64,000 nt of DNA, taken from contig NZ_JADMVE010000002.1 of assembly GCF_015547515.1 (NCBI RefSeq), positions 248,001-312,000 on the forward strand, written 5' to 3'. Source of the stretch: Eubacterium sp. 1001713B170207_170306_E7. GTDB taxonomy: Bacteria > Bacillota > Clostridia > Eubacteriales > Eubacteriaceae. Below, one piece after another: positions 51,426 to 60,071 of this stretch (the stretch's first letter is position 1; each line of letters begins with the position of its first letter). Position numbers and translations under genes: made by a program. Under the pieces are notes generated by a model. That model was not told the DNA's origin and made no database searches. It saw only the letters and a list, made by a program, of their open reading frames with translations.

Positions 51426-53110
51426 AAGAAATCATCGGTTTAACCAAACTTTTTATCAATACCAATCTGGGCCTGTCCCTGATCCGGTATAACCGTAAAA
51501 ACAATAAAAAGGCCTTTTTTAAGCAGGTTGGGCTGCCGGCCCTGGTCCTGGTGGCGATGCTGCCGCTTTACGGCTTATACGTGGCCTATATGGCCATGAT
51601 GTACACGGGGATGGTCGCCATCGGCCAGGAATCAGTCCTGCTGCCCATGGCCTATACGCTCGTCTCAGTGGTCATCATTTTCTTTGGGCTCGCCTATATT
51701 ATGGCGGAGTTTTATTTTTCCGGCGGGGTCGAAATGCTGCTGCCGCTGCCCATCAAGCCGAGGAACATCATCATTGGTAAATTCGGCAGTATTATTTTTA
51801 TGGAGGTACTGCTGTCCGCGGCGATGATGCTGCCTCCGGCGGTGGTTTACGGCATGGGCCAGGGAATGGGGATCCTCTATTATATGCTGGCGCTGATCGT
51901 CATCATTATCCTGCCGATTCTGCCGCTGGCCCTTGAAACCCTGCTGATTATGCTGCTGATGCGCAGCAACAGCTTTAAAGGCAAGAAGGATGTTTTTCAG
52001 ATTGTGGCTCTCTTTGCGGTGCTGGCCTTTTTCTTAGGCTTGCAGATGTACCTGTCGCGTGCGGCTGGCAGCAGCGACAATCCCATGGATATGGTCAACA
52101 GCATGCTGGCGGACAATGGTTATCTGCTCAAAAGTATTATCAGTGTATACCCGGTCAGCCTGCTGGTGGCTCAGAGCCTGAACAGCATAACGCTGACAGG
52201 CATGCTCAGCCTGCTGGGGCTGGTGGCCCTCACTGCGGCGGCCTTTGTCCTGATGGTTTTTGTGGGGGAACGGGTCTATGTGAAGGGGCTGATCTCGGGA
52301 AAGGAAAGCGGCAAGGGCAAAAAGGCCCTGTCTGCAACGAAGCTGCAAAAAGCTTTGGCTCACCGGTCGGCTCCGGCGCTGGCAGTGTTCAAAATGGATA
52401 TGCGGCTTCTGCTGAGGACACCGATTTACTTTTTTAATAATGTATCGGTCGTGGTGGTGGTGCCGCTGGTATTTCTGATGTCCATGTTTTTCGGAAGATC
52501 CGGCGGTATGGATATTATGGCTCTGGCCTCAGGCTTTTATACGGCTGCGCCCGATGCCGTGAACCTGATTTTAATTGCGGTTTTCATGTTTTTCGGGAGC
52601 GTGGCCTGCACCACGGCCTCAACCTTTTCCAGGGAAGGCAAAAATATCTGGCTGACCTGTATTGTGCCGGTACGCCCGCTGGACCAGATGATCGGGCGCG
52701 GGCTGAGCGCGCTCTGTATCCAGCTTCTGGGCATTGTCTTTACGCTGATCCTGATGGCCTTTATCATGCCCCTGCCCCTTGGTACCGTGATCTTTTCGCT
52801 GGTGCTTGGAACCATTGGCTCCTTCCCGCTGCTGGCCTTTGGCCTGATCGTGGACATGATGCGTCCGCTGCTCAACTGGGACAACCCGCAGAAGGCGGTC
52901 AAGAACAACATGAATGTCATGATCGCCATGATGGTGGGCTGGGTCTATATGCTCCTGATCCTGGGAATCTCCGCCGCGGCTGGCCTTTTCATCGCGCCGG
53001 CTCTCGGCTATGGTATTTTCATGACGGTATCCATTGTTATCAGTGCTTTGCTGCTGCTGGTGGTTAAAAAGCACCTGGAAGAGCGTATGCAGATGATGGA
53101 GGTGGAATAA
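51422..53110 (+). CDS. ABC exporter permease
   Basis: A 562-residue membrane protein with about 12 helices, the permease partner of the ATPase (ATGA overlap). The N-terminal half starts IGLTKLFINTNLGLSLIRYN, and a central charged stretch (ISGKESGKGKKALSATKLQK) separates two similar helical blocks. It resembles the large single-chain ABC-2-type exporters of Bacillota. No solute-binding protein is present, which fits export. The substrate is unknown. Confidence 0.85.
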   Translation: MKEIIGLTKLFINTNLGLSLIRYNRKNNKKAFFKQVGLPALVLVAMLPLYGLYVAYMAMMYTGMVAIGQESVLLPMAYTLVSVVIIFFGLAYIMAEFYFSGGVEMLLPLPIKPRNIIIGKFGSIIFMEVLLSAAMMLPPAVVYGMGQGMGILYYMLALIVIIILPILPLALETLLIMLLMRSNSFKGKKDVFQIVALFAVLAFFLGLQMYLSRAAGSSDNPMDMVNSMLADNGYLLKSIISVYPVSLLVAQSLNSITLTGMLSLLGLVALTAAAFVLMVFVGERVYVKGLISGKESGKGKKALSATKLQKALAHRSAPALAVFKMDMRLLLRTPIYFFNNVSVVVVVPLVFLMSMFFGRSGGMDIMALASGFYTAAPDAVNLILIAVFMFFGSVACTTASTFSREGKNIWLTCIVPVRPLDQMIGRGLSALCIQLLGIVFTLILMAFIMPLPLGTVIFSLVLGTIGSFPLLAFGLIVDMMRPLLNWDNPQKAVKNNMNVMIAMMVGWVYMLLILGISAAAGLFIAPALGYGIFMTVSIVISALLLLVVKKHLEERMQMMEVE

Positions 53111-53120
53111 GGAGGATTAT

Positions 53121-53152
53121 AAAAGCGCCTGACGTTTCTCAGGCGCTTTTTA
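53121..53152. terminator. Bidirectional terminator between the ABC permease and folC
   Basis: AAAAGCGCCTGA (53121-53132) pairs with TCAGGCGCTTTT (53139-53150), with A/T runs on both sides. Confidence 0.92.
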
Positions 53153-53153
53153 T

Positions 53154-54470
53154 TTACGCTTCTTCAGCTTTTAACCTTTTTACAATGGCGGTCCGGGCCA
53201 CGCCGATCATGTAAAGAGAGCCGACAAAAACGTTGATGCGGTCCCTGGCGCTCAGGTCGATGCTGTCCACGGCGGCTTCGATGGTGTCGTAGAAATTGAC
53301 GTTTTTGCCGTACTCACGGTGGATCAGTTCAGCCATTTTATCGGCCGGCAGGGCACGGTCGTTTTCCGGCGTCAGGGCGTGGACATCTCCGGTGACGGGC
53401 ATGAGGTATTTGAGGGCCAGGTCGATATCTTTATCGGCCAGCATACCAAAATAAAGGTTGATTTTATTGCCCGGGAAATAGGTTTTGATATTTTTGACAA
53501 AATACTCAATGCCGTTGGGGTTGTGTGCGCCGTCGATCAGAATGATGGGATCGCGGTGAAGGATCTCAAAACGCCCGTGGAAGGTCACTTCCGCCAGCGC
53601 TGTGATGATCGCCTTAGTGGGAATGGCGTAGCCTTTTTTCAATAAAATTTCCAGGGTATCCAGCACGGTCAGGCAGTTTAAAACCTGGTGCTCACCCAGA
53701 AGCTTCAGCTCGAACGTATCCAGTCCGGCGATGCCGCCGGGCTTTTTATATTTCAAAAGCTGTCCGTCAAGGCTCTCAGAAACCCGGCAGATGTCCGCAG
53801 GGTTGACGACTGTATAGGGCGTTCCAAGAGATTCGGCATAGCCTGTGATGACGTCCTCGGCCTCTTTTTCCTGAGGATAGACCACCACAGAAGTGCCCTC
53901 CTTAATAATGGCGGCCTTTTCACCGGCGATTTTGCCGATGGTGTCCCCCAGATAATCGGTATGGTCCAGGCTGATGCTCATAATGACCACCGCCTCTGGA
54001 GCAGGAATGATGTTGGTGGCGTCCAGACGTCCGCCCATACCCACCTCGATGATACAGAGGTCCGCTTTTTTTTTGCAGAAATATTCAAAAGCCAGGGCGG
54101 TTTCGATCTCGAAGCCGGTGGGATGCGGCTCACCCTTTGCCACCAGAGTGTCGCAGGCGGCCTGGACTTTTTGGGTTACCTGCATCAGGTCGTCATCCGG
54201 AATGGGGACGTTGTTCAGCTGGACCCGCTCGTTAAAGGTTTCGAGGGCCGGAGAGGTGTAGAGCCCTGTGATGTACCCGGCGGTTTTGAGAATGGTGGAG
54301 AGCATGGTGCTCACCGAGCCCTTGCCGTTGGTGCCCGCCACATGGATACATTTCAGCTTTTCCTGCGGGTTGCCCAGCTCACCGAGCAGCAGGCCGATGC
54401 TTTCAAGGCCCAGCCGGATGCCGAACTTCCCGTTGGATTCTATAAAGTCAATGGTTTCCTGTACGTTCAT
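53154..54470 (-). CDS. folC: Dihydrofolate/folylpolyglutamate synthase
   Basis: A 438-residue ATP-dependent ligase that adds glutamate to dihydropteroate and to folates. Motifs: P-loop-like HVAGTNGKGSVSTMLSTIL, GLYTSPALETFNERVQL, DLCIIEVGMGGRLDATNI, SLDHTDYLGDTIGKIAGEKA and IDGAHNPNG. The length is normal. It lies 21 bases after the 5-formyl-THF cyclo-ligase on the same strand, forming a folate mini-operon that suits an acetogenic C1 metabolism. Confidence 0.95.
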   Translation of the reverse strand: MNVQETIDFIESNGKFGIRLGLESIGLLLGELGNPQEKLKCIHVAGTNGKGSVSTMLSTILKTAGYITGLYTSPALETFNERVQLNNVPIPDDDLMQVTQKVQAACDTLVAKGEPHPTGFEIETALAFEYFCKKKADLCIIEVGMGGRLDATNIIPAPEAVVIMSISLDHTDYLGDTIGKIAGEKAAIIKEGTSVVVYPQEKEAEDVITGYAESLGTPYTVVNPADICRVSESLDGQLLKYKKPGGIAGLDTFELKLLGEHQVLNCLTVLDTLEILLKKGYAIPTKAIITALAEVTFHGRFEILHRDPIILIDGAHNPNGIEYFVKNIKTYFPGNKINLYFGMLADKDIDLALKYLMPVTGDVHALTPENDRALPADKMAELIHREYGKNVNFYDTIEAAVDSIDLSARDRINVFVGSLYMIGVARTAIVKRLKAEEA

Positions 54471-54491
54471 GTTTTCGTCTTTTCTCCTTGG

Positions 54492-55055
54492 TTACCGGCA
54501 GGACTTGACCCGGTTCTCGGTAATGATGATGTCAACGCTCTTGTCGTGGGGCTCCATGGGGATCTCGTCATAGATAAAATCCTCGCGGATCAGGGCGACG
54601 GTTTTGCAGTCGGGCCGGATGGTTTCAAGAAAGCGGTCGTAGTAGCCGCCGCCAAAGCCCATGCGGTTGCCGGCTTCGGTAAAGGCCATGCCAGGCACCA
54701 GCACCAGGTCCAGTTTTTCGGGCGTGACCACACGGCGGCAGTCGTCCTTAACCTCCAGAATCCCATAATGCCCTTCCTCCAGATCGCCTGGGAAGTCCAG
54801 AATTTCGGACAGGATAATGGTGTGGTCGGCGGTGTTGCAGATCGGCACGACCACGTGCTTGCCTTCGCCCAGTGCCTTTTGGATCAGGCTGTGGGTGTGG
54901 ATTTCAGTGCCGAAGCTCACGTAGAGCATCATCCAGTCCGCATCTTTGTAAGCGTCGGATTGAATGAAATTACCAATGATCTGCGCGTCGATTTCCTTTG
55001 AGTAAATGTCAGAACGTTTCTTTAAGGTTTCCTGACGAAAAGCTTTTTTATCCAT
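54492..55055 (-). CDS. 5-formyltetrahydrofolate cyclo-ligase
   Basis: A 187-residue enzyme that converts 5-formyl-THF to 5,10-methenyl-THF with ATP. Motifs: MDKKAFRQETLKKRSDIY, the C-terminal block GMAFTEAGNRMGFGGGYYDR and the KTVALIREDFIYDEIPMEPHD end. The length is normal. An extended -10 (TGATATAAT) on the minus strand at about 55092-55100 is the likely promoter of this gene and folC. Confidence 0.94.
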   Translation of the reverse strand: MDKKAFRQETLKKRSDIYSKEIDAQIIGNFIQSDAYKDADWMMLYVSFGTEIHTHSLIQKALGEGKHVVVPICNTADHTIILSEILDFPGDLEEGHYGILEVKDDCRRVVTPEKLDLVLVPGMAFTEAGNRMGFGGGYYDRFLETIRPDCKTVALIREDFIYDEIPMEPHDKSVDIIITENRVKSCR

Positions 55056-55131
55056 AATTTCTCCTTTGTGGTTATAGCTGCGTTTTCTCCCATTATATCA
55101 TCTCTTTTGCACGGTTGATAGAGAAAAATTT

Positions 55132-55160
55132 TTGCATCGCCGGGCTAAATGCGCTATACT
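55132..55160 (+). promoter_or_regulatory. Promoter of the DUF1638 gene
   Basis: TTGCAT (55132-55137), 17 bases, TATACT (55155-55160). Confidence 0.65.
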
Positions 55161-55220
55161 TATTTATGAATGAGAAAAACGGAAAACGGGACTTGAAAAA
55201 GTAATGAGGGGATTGGAGAA

Positions 55221-55901
55221 ATGAAAAAAAGAAAATTACTGGCCTGTGAGACGATTAGGGATGAAGTCGAGCTCATCAAGGAAAAATGCGGGGTTGATAT
55301 TGAAACCGTCTGGATGGACAATACGCTGCATGCCTATCCCGAAAACCTGAGGGACGCCCTTCAGGCAGAGATCGACAAAATCGGGGAGGACGCCGACGAG
55401 CTTTTGTTTGCCTACGGCAACTGCGGCAATGGTCTGGTGGGGCTGAAAAGCAGCTACCCGACCATGATCATTCCCAGATACGGGGACTGCATCGACATGT
55501 TTTTGTCCAACCTTGATAACCTGGAGCGGGTGCGCACCACCACCTACTTTCTGACCAGGGGCTGGCTGGACGGCAAGCAGAGCCTGGAGTGGGAGATCGA
55601 CTACAATTACAAGCGTTTTGGCGAAAAGCGGGCTCATAAGATCATGGATATGATCTACCGGCATTATAAACACCTGATGCTCATCGACACTGGCGCTTAT
55701 GATCTGGAGGCCGCGAAGCCGAGGGTCGATAAGATCGCTGCTACCATCAAGCTGGAGCCGGTTGTCCGGCAGGGGGACATCAGTCCCATCGAAAAGCTAC
55801 TGACCGGCGACTGGGATGAGGAACACTTCTGCGTGGTTCCGCCCGGGCGTGAGACCACCTATCATGATTTTGACGGCGCGAGCTTACGTTTGCCTTGCTA
55901 A
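55221..55901 (+). CDS. DUF1638 family protein
   Basis: A 226-residue cytoplasmic protein of the DUF1638 family: KLLACETIRDEVELIKEKCG, the Cys-containing LLFAYGNCGNGLVGL and IIPRYGDCIDMFLSN, and LMLIDTGAYDLEAAKPRVDK. Conserved Cys at about 73 and 94 and the GNCG motif suggest metal or corrinoid contact. Members are often found with methyltransferase and corrinoid genes in methanogens and acetogens. No such gene is adjacent here. AGGGGATTGGAG precedes ATG55221. Confidence 0.82.
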   Translation: MKKRKLLACETIRDEVELIKEKCGVDIETVWMDNTLHAYPENLRDALQAEIDKIGEDADELLFAYGNCGNGLVGLKSSYPTMIIPRYGDCIDMFLSNLDNLERVRTTTYFLTRGWLDGKQSLEWEIDYNYKRFGEKRAHKIMDMIYRHYKHLMLIDTGAYDLEAAKPRVDKIAATIKLEPVVRQGDISPIEKLLTGDWDEEHFCVVPPGRETTYHDFDGASLRLPC

Positions 55902-55914
55902 ATTTTGGCTTTTT

Positions 55915-55943
55915 TGTTACAATTTAAATATATCTGTTACAAT
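55915..55943. repeat. Direct repeat TGTTACAAT, two copies 20 bases apart
   Basis: TGTTACAAT at 55915-55923 and again at 55935-55943, spaced two helical turns apart upstream of ftsX. Possibly regulator-binding sites. Confidence 0.45.
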
Positions 55944-56086
55944 ACTTTCAGATTTCGATGTTTTTTAAAGTTTTTTATAAGTAAAATGACCTATAATAAG
56001 ACAGCAGAAATAAATATATGTAAATTTTTATGAGGGCTGTGTAATAATTTGCACCCGGACAGGTGCAGATGAGAGGGAGAATGTTA

Positions 56087-57016
56087 ATGGGAAAAAGAAA
56101 AAAGGAGCATCATTTTTTTTCGATGCTGAAAAGTATTTTCAGAGATACGGCTCAAAGCATTGAGCGGAACAATCTGATGAGTATCGCCTCCATTCTTTCA
56201 GTCGTCGCGGCTCTGATCATTCTGGGGATTTTTGTGATCTTCACGGTGAATCTTCAGCACATTACCGAAAATGTGGAATCGGCCATGGAGCTGCGCGTTT
56301 TTATGAAAACAGAATATACAGAGGACCAGAAAACCTCGGTTGAGACGGCCCTGCGCGGCAACAGCCAGGTGACGGGGATCTCTTTTGAAAGCAAGGATGA
56401 GGCCCTGGAAAAATTTTCCTCAAGCCTTGACGATTACTCGGGCCTTTTAAAGGGCTATGACAGCAATAACAACCCGATGGCCGCCTCCTTTATTGTACAG
56501 GTGCAGAACCCTGAGGATCTGGAGGGTGTCAAGAGCTTTGCCGAGGGATTGACGTCCCAGGGAGTCGATTATGTCAAATATGGTGAAGAATACGTCAATG
56601 CGCTGGTAAGCTTCAGCAAGTTCAGCAATACACTGTGTATTGTCATACTGGCGGTGCTCTCAGTCATTTCGATCTTCATTATCTATAACACCATCAAGCT
56701 GACCTGCTTTGCCAGAAGAAGGGAAATCGGGGTCATGAAATACGTGGGCGCAACCGACTGGTATATCCGCCTGCCCTTTATACTGGAGGGAACCTTTCTC
56801 GGATGTCTCGGGGCGCTGGTGGCCATGCTGATCATACGCACCGGCTATTACTACGCCATTGCCTATGTCACCAACGTGGTCAATATGCCGATGAACAGCG
56901 ATCTGGTATCCCCGGCGCTGATCATGGGACCGATTTTTGTATTTTGCCTGGTGTATGGTATCATTATCGGCGCCTTTGGCAGCCTGTTTTCAATCAGAAA
57001 ATTCTTAAAAGCTTAG
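56087..57016 (+). CDS. ftsX: Cell-division ABC permease-like protein FtsX, without ftsE
   Basis: A 309-residue membrane protein of the FtsX family. The first helix (LMSIASILSVVAALIILGIF) is followed by an extracellular loop domain (about 60-170), a second helix (ILAVLSVISIFIIYNTIKLT), FARRREIGVMKYVGATDWYI (the family motif) and two more helices. FtsX normally pairs with the ATPase FtsE and activates a murein hydrolase. Here the gene before it is DUF1638 on a separate promoter, so no ftsE is adjacent, but the next gene is such a hydrolase. ATG56087 fits the GAGGGAG ribosome site. The hairpin TGCACC/GGTGCA at 56050-56067 lies in its leader. Confidence 0.9.
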   Translation: MGKRKKEHHFFSMLKSIFRDTAQSIERNNLMSIASILSVVAALIILGIFVIFTVNLQHITENVESAMELRVFMKTEYTEDQKTSVETALRGNSQVTGISFESKDEALEKFSSSLDDYSGLLKGYDSNNNPMAASFIVQVQNPEDLEGVKSFAEGLTSQGVDYVKYGEEYVNALVSFSKFSNTLCIVILAVLSVISIFIIYNTIKLTCFARRREIGVMKYVGATDWYIRLPFILEGTFLGCLGALVAMLIIRTGYYYAIAYVTNVVNMPMNSDLVSPALIMGPIFVFCLVYGIIIGAFGSLFSIRKFLKA

Positions 57017-57065
57017 AGCAAAGTGTGTAAAATTGAGTACAAAGAAGGAGAGATGAGTAAGATCT

Positions 57066-58199
57066 ATGAAGAAAAAATTGTGTGGTTTTCTGGCAGGATT
57101 ATTATGCGTTTTGATGTTATGTAACCCGGTTTTTGCTGAAGGAAATGACGCGCTGATGGCTCAGTTAAAAGACAGTGTGCAGCGCATTAAGGATATGTCG
57201 TCCCAGATGGAGGCGACAAAAACGACAATGGCTGAAATTGAAAAGCAGATCAATGAATCCAATGCGGCCATCGACGCTATCAACGCGCAGATCGCGGATC
57301 TGGACGCCCGCATGGCGGATCGGAAGGCACAGATCGCCGTGCTGCAGGAGCAGCAGAACAAACAGGAAAAGGAACTGGAGGAACGCCTCCGCGTAATGTA
57401 TATGTACGGCAATGACGGCTACCTTCAGGTGTTGTTCTCCTCCAACAATTTCACGGACTTTATCGCCCGGGCCGACATGATGAAAAATGTCATGCAGGCG
57501 GATAAGGACGCGGTAACAGCCCTCGAAAATACCAAAAAAGAGCTGGAAGAAAAAAATGCCGGTCTGGAAGCCGATAAAGCGGCAGCCGAACAGGCAGCGG
57601 CTGTTCAGAATGAAGCCAAGGAACAGCAGAATCAGCTTTTAGCCAAGAATCAGGCGCTGATTGACGAATACAAGGCAGGCATCGCGGCCGAACAGGCGGC
57701 AGCCGACAGCATCGCCCAGCAGATGGGCGGCGAAAAGGCCAGCGATTTTGTGCAGACAGGCGAGTATTACTGGCCCATCTCACCGGACAACTCCCAGGCC
57801 TTTGACATCAGCAGTCCCTTTGCCGGGCGTATCCACCCCATTACCGGCGAATGGTCCAACCATCAGGGCGTCGACGTGGCGGTCAGCTACGGCACACCGA
57901 TTCTGGCGGCTGGCGACGGTACGGTCTCCATCGCAGGTGTAAATGGCGGCTACGGCAACTGCGTGGTCATCAACATGGGGACGGACGGCAGCGGCAACAA
58001 GCTGGCCACCCTGTATGGACACATGTCTTCAATCGCCACCTCAGTGGGCGCGACAGTCTCCAAGGGCGACATCATCGGCTATGTGGGCAGCACCGGCAAT
58101 TCCACTGGCCCGCACCTGCACTTTGGCTGGATGGTCAACGACAATTTTACCGATCCACTGGCCTATTATCCGGGTCAGAAATGGAATTATGTCGAGTAG
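57066..58199 (+). CDS. Secreted coiled-coil M23 (LytM) murein hydrolase, EnvC/PcsB type
   Basis: A 377-residue exported protein: signal peptide (FLAGLLCVLMLCNPVFAEG), long coiled coil (about 27-220), then an M23 domain (about 240-370). Catalytic residues look intact: H and D in NHQGVDVAV, and HLHF in GPHLHFGWM. It would cleave peptidoglycan cross-links. It follows ftsX after 49 bases in one transcript, matching the FtsX-activated hydrolase (EnvC, PcsB, RipC-like) design. Confidence 0.93.
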   Translation: MKKKLCGFLAGLLCVLMLCNPVFAEGNDALMAQLKDSVQRIKDMSSQMEATKTTMAEIEKQINESNAAIDAINAQIADLDARMADRKAQIAVLQEQQNKQEKELEERLRVMYMYGNDGYLQVLFSSNNFTDFIARADMMKNVMQADKDAVTALENTKKELEEKNAGLEADKAAAEQAAAVQNEAKEQQNQLLAKNQALIDEYKAGIAAEQAAADSIAQQMGGEKASDFVQTGEYYWPISPDNSQAFDISSPFAGRIHPITGEWSNHQGVDVAVSYGTPILAAGDGTVSIAGVNGGYGNCVVINMGTDGSGNKLATLYGHMSSIATSVGATVSKGDIIGYVGSTGNSTGPHLHFGWMVNDNFTDPLAYYPGQKWNYVE

Positions 58200-58202
58200 G
58201 CG

Positions 58203-58775
58203 TCAGGCTTCATCAGACGTCATTTCGTCCAGAAGCTTTTCGGCCAGGCGTTTGTAATGAAGGCTCTGCTGAAACAGCAGCAGACACATCAGAATAGAAT
58301 CCGTCGGCTCCATACCGGAGCCGGCGGTTTTTTCTTTGGCGTTTTCGGCGATGCGGCGCGTCTCATCCTTCAGAGCGCTGAGCTGTCCGGCCTGGCTGTC
58401 CAGAAATTTCTGATAAACGAACTGGAGCTTTTCGTGGTTTATGGCCTCCCCGTCCTTGAGGAAGCTGAAAAGCGTTTTGATATCCTCCATGGAGGTGACC
58501 TGCTTGAGCTGGTAGATTAAAAGCATGAGCAGGACATGATCCACCGTGTATTTTTTCTTCTGTGCCGGGCTTAAAAGCTTGTTTTTGGTGTAGTTGTTGA
58601 TCATGGTTTTGGTCAGCAGCTTGTCGTCGGGCCTGCGCTTGGTCGGGGCCAGGTACTTTTCAAAGAGTGTGATGAGCTGGTCCATATAAAGATCCAGGTC
58701 TGGAATATCCTTTATAGGAACCTGACTGTCAAGCTGCAGGCTGTCGATCAAGTCAAAAATCTGTTCATCTGTCAT
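58203..58775 (-). CDS. DUF1836 protein with MerR-like HTH
   Basis: A 190-residue protein of the DUF1836 family. The central part (LLTKTMINNYTKNKLLSPAQ and KKKYTVDHVLLMLLIYQLKQ) is an HTH resembling that of MerR. The C-terminal half is helical with alternating hydrophobic residues, suggesting dimerisation. A GGAGGC-type site precedes the ATG. It is probably a regulator with unknown targets. It is convergent with the M23 hydrolase. Confidence 0.82.
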   Translation of the reverse strand: MTDEQIFDLIDSLQLDSQVPIKDIPDLDLYMDQLITLFEKYLAPTKRRPDDKLLTKTMINNYTKNKLLSPAQKKKYTVDHVLLMLLIYQLKQVTSMEDIKTLFSFLKDGEAINHEKLQFVYQKFLDSQAGQLSALKDETRRIAENAKEKTAGSGMEPTDSILMCLLLFQQSLHYKRLAEKLLDEMTSDEA

Positions 58776-58845
58776 GGGAGCGCCTCCTTATTCTTCCTGT
58801 TTATTTTACGCTAACGCCACCCAAAAAACAACATCAAAAACGTAT

Positions 58846-58874
58846 TTGACATTGTATACAGGTTGTGATATATT
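58846..58874 (+). promoter_or_regulatory. Strong promoter of the hemolysin III gene
   Basis: TTGACA (58846-58851), 17 bases, TATATT (58869-58874), with an upstream TG making an extended -10. Confidence 0.85.
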
Positions 58875-58924
58875 TTATAGAACACAATACATAGTTTTTA
58901 AAACTACATAAGGAGTGACATAAA

Positions 58925-59581
58925 ATGATTGAAAAATTCAGAGACCCGATGAGTGCGCTGACCCACCTGATCGGAGCCGTTTTATCCGTGGTCGGAACCA
59001 TTGCCATGCTGATCCTTATCGTGGTGGAAAAGGAGGTTAATGCCCTGACGCTGACCTCAGTGCTGGCCTTTGGGCTTGGGCTGATCGCCCTGTACACCAC
59101 CAGCTTTACCTACCACGCCATCCACGGCTCACCTGAAAAGATCATGCGGATGAAAAAGACAGACCATTCCATGATTTTTCTGCTCATTGCCGGCTCCTAC
59201 ACGCCCTTCTGCCTGCTGTGCCTGACCGGTGTGATCCGGGTGGCGCTGATGACCGCGATCTGGGCCGTCGCAGTGATCGGGGTGCTGATGATGGTGTTCT
59301 GGATCAATATGCCCAGATGGCTTAATACCGGGCTCTACATCTTTATGGGCTGGTTCGCGCTATTTGCCCTCAAGCCACTCTACGACGCGCTGCCCACCGG
59401 CGGTTTTGTCTTTTTGCTGCTCGGCGGCATCATGTACACGGTGGGCGGAGTCATGTATGGCCTTAAAAAGCCCAATATATGGCCGGAATTTGGCTTTCAT
59501 GAGGTGTTCCATGTCTTTGTCATACTCGGCAGCCTCTGCCATTATTACGCGGTTTTCCGGTATATTTTGATGCCGGCCTGA
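58925..59581 (+). CDS. Hemolysin III family (YqfA/PAQR-like) membrane protein
   Basis: A 218-residue membrane protein with seven predicted helices, of the HlyIII/PAQR superfamily. Conserved residues: DPMSALTHLIGAVLSVVG, SFTYHAIHGSPEKIMRMKKT with D in the next helix start (TDHSMIFLLIAGSYTPF), and GFHEVFHVFVILGSLCHYYA near the C-terminus. The H and D positions could bind zinc, as in PAQR receptors and ceramidases. ATG58925 with AAGGAG upstream. The name is historical and does not imply a toxin; the function is unknown. Confidence 0.9.
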   Translation: MIEKFRDPMSALTHLIGAVLSVVGTIAMLILIVVEKEVNALTLTSVLAFGLGLIALYTTSFTYHAIHGSPEKIMRMKKTDHSMIFLLIAGSYTPFCLLCLTGVIRVALMTAIWAVAVIGVLMMVFWINMPRWLNTGLYIFMGWFALFALKPLYDALPTGGFVFLLLGGIMYTVGGVMYGLKKPNIWPEFGFHEVFHVFVILGSLCHYYAVFRYILMPA

Positions 59582-59617
59582 AGGATATTGTAAAGCGTTC
59601 CGCACTGAATACTGTGT

Positions 59618-59822
59618 CCAAAATTTCCATAACAACGCATAACCACTAACTTCTCGAAGTAGGAATACTTATTTGAATGTGCAATAAGTATTTTATATAA
59701 ACGAAGTTGAATAAAAATAAATATACATTTAAAAATGCCTAATCGGAGTTAATGCTTATGCAGGTTTTGGAGACTTACCTCCAGATGTTGGTGGCTATGC
59801 GTTGTTATGGGATGATTTTGGG
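59618..59822. repeat. Imperfect inverted repeat element, about 200 bases
   Basis: Left arm CCATAACAACGCATAACCAC (59627-59646, plus four bases) matches the reverse complement of the right arm (59787-59810) with two mismatches over 24 bases. Outside the arms CCAAAAT and ATTTTGG also pair. This is the structure of a small non-autonomous element (MITE). The TAACAACGC text also resembles attC sites of integrons, but the consensus is not met. No clear target duplication was found. Confidence 0.5.
59664..59692. repeat. Perfect 10-bp hairpin inside the repeat element
   Basis: AATACTTATT (59664-59673) and AATAAGTATT (59683-59692) pair exactly across a 9-base loop. Confidence 0.7.
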
Positions 59823-59868
59823 AATAATTTTTGCTGATGATGAAAAAAACCGTTCTGCCGCGTTTTAA
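59758..59868 (+). CDS. Possible 36-residue hydrophobic peptide (toxin-like)
   Basis: A short frame from ATG59758 with GGAG nine bases upstream. It encodes MQVLETYLQMLVAMRCYGMI, LGIIFADDEKNR and a few more residues: one hydrophobic segment and a charged end, like type I toxins (TxpA/BsrG-like or holin-like peptides). It runs through the right arm of the repeat and into the terminator stem. Without homology it could be chance; I report it with low confidence. Confidence 0.3.
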   Translation: MQVLETYLQMLVAMRCYGMILGIIFADDEKNRSAAF

Positions 59869-59884
59869 GACAGGGCGGTTTTTG
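59846..59884 (+). terminator. Terminator at the end of the repeat/small-ORF region
   Basis: AAAACCGTTCTG pairs with CAGGGCGGTTTT with wobble pairs, then T. It shows that something upstream is transcribed, although no large gene is present. Confidence 0.65.
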
Positions 59885-60071
59885 TATTTCAGAAAAGGTT
59901 TTCTGGATTAAAAATGCTTGTTAAGGGTAAATAACTTATCTGTTTTGTGTTAAAATAATAACAGCATTGTAAAATCTTAGGAAAATCTTCATAATTTGGA
60001 TTGTATTTTCTTAACTTTTATGGTGTATTATAAAGGTAAATCAAGTTTAATACAGGGGAGCTGAACATTAA

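Larger units (their letters stand above)
59582..60071. other. 490-base region with a MITE-like or attC-like repeat element and a small ORF
   Basis: It contains a long inverted repeat (59627-59650 and 59787-59810), an internal perfect 10-bp hairpin (59664-59692), a 36-codon frame (59758-59868), a terminator (59846-59884) and the AT-rich promoter region of the phospholipase-like gene. Confidence 0.6.

Noticed and set aside
53688-55001. A 437-codon plus-strand frame opposite folC and the cyclo-ligase
   Set aside because: Both minus-strand genes are clear families with intact motifs; the plus-strand frame has no homology pattern and no ribosome site.
59618-59822. Calling the repeat an integron attC site
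   Set aside because: The TAACAACGC similarity is partial; the GTTRRRY/RYYYAAC ends are not met and no integrase gene is present.
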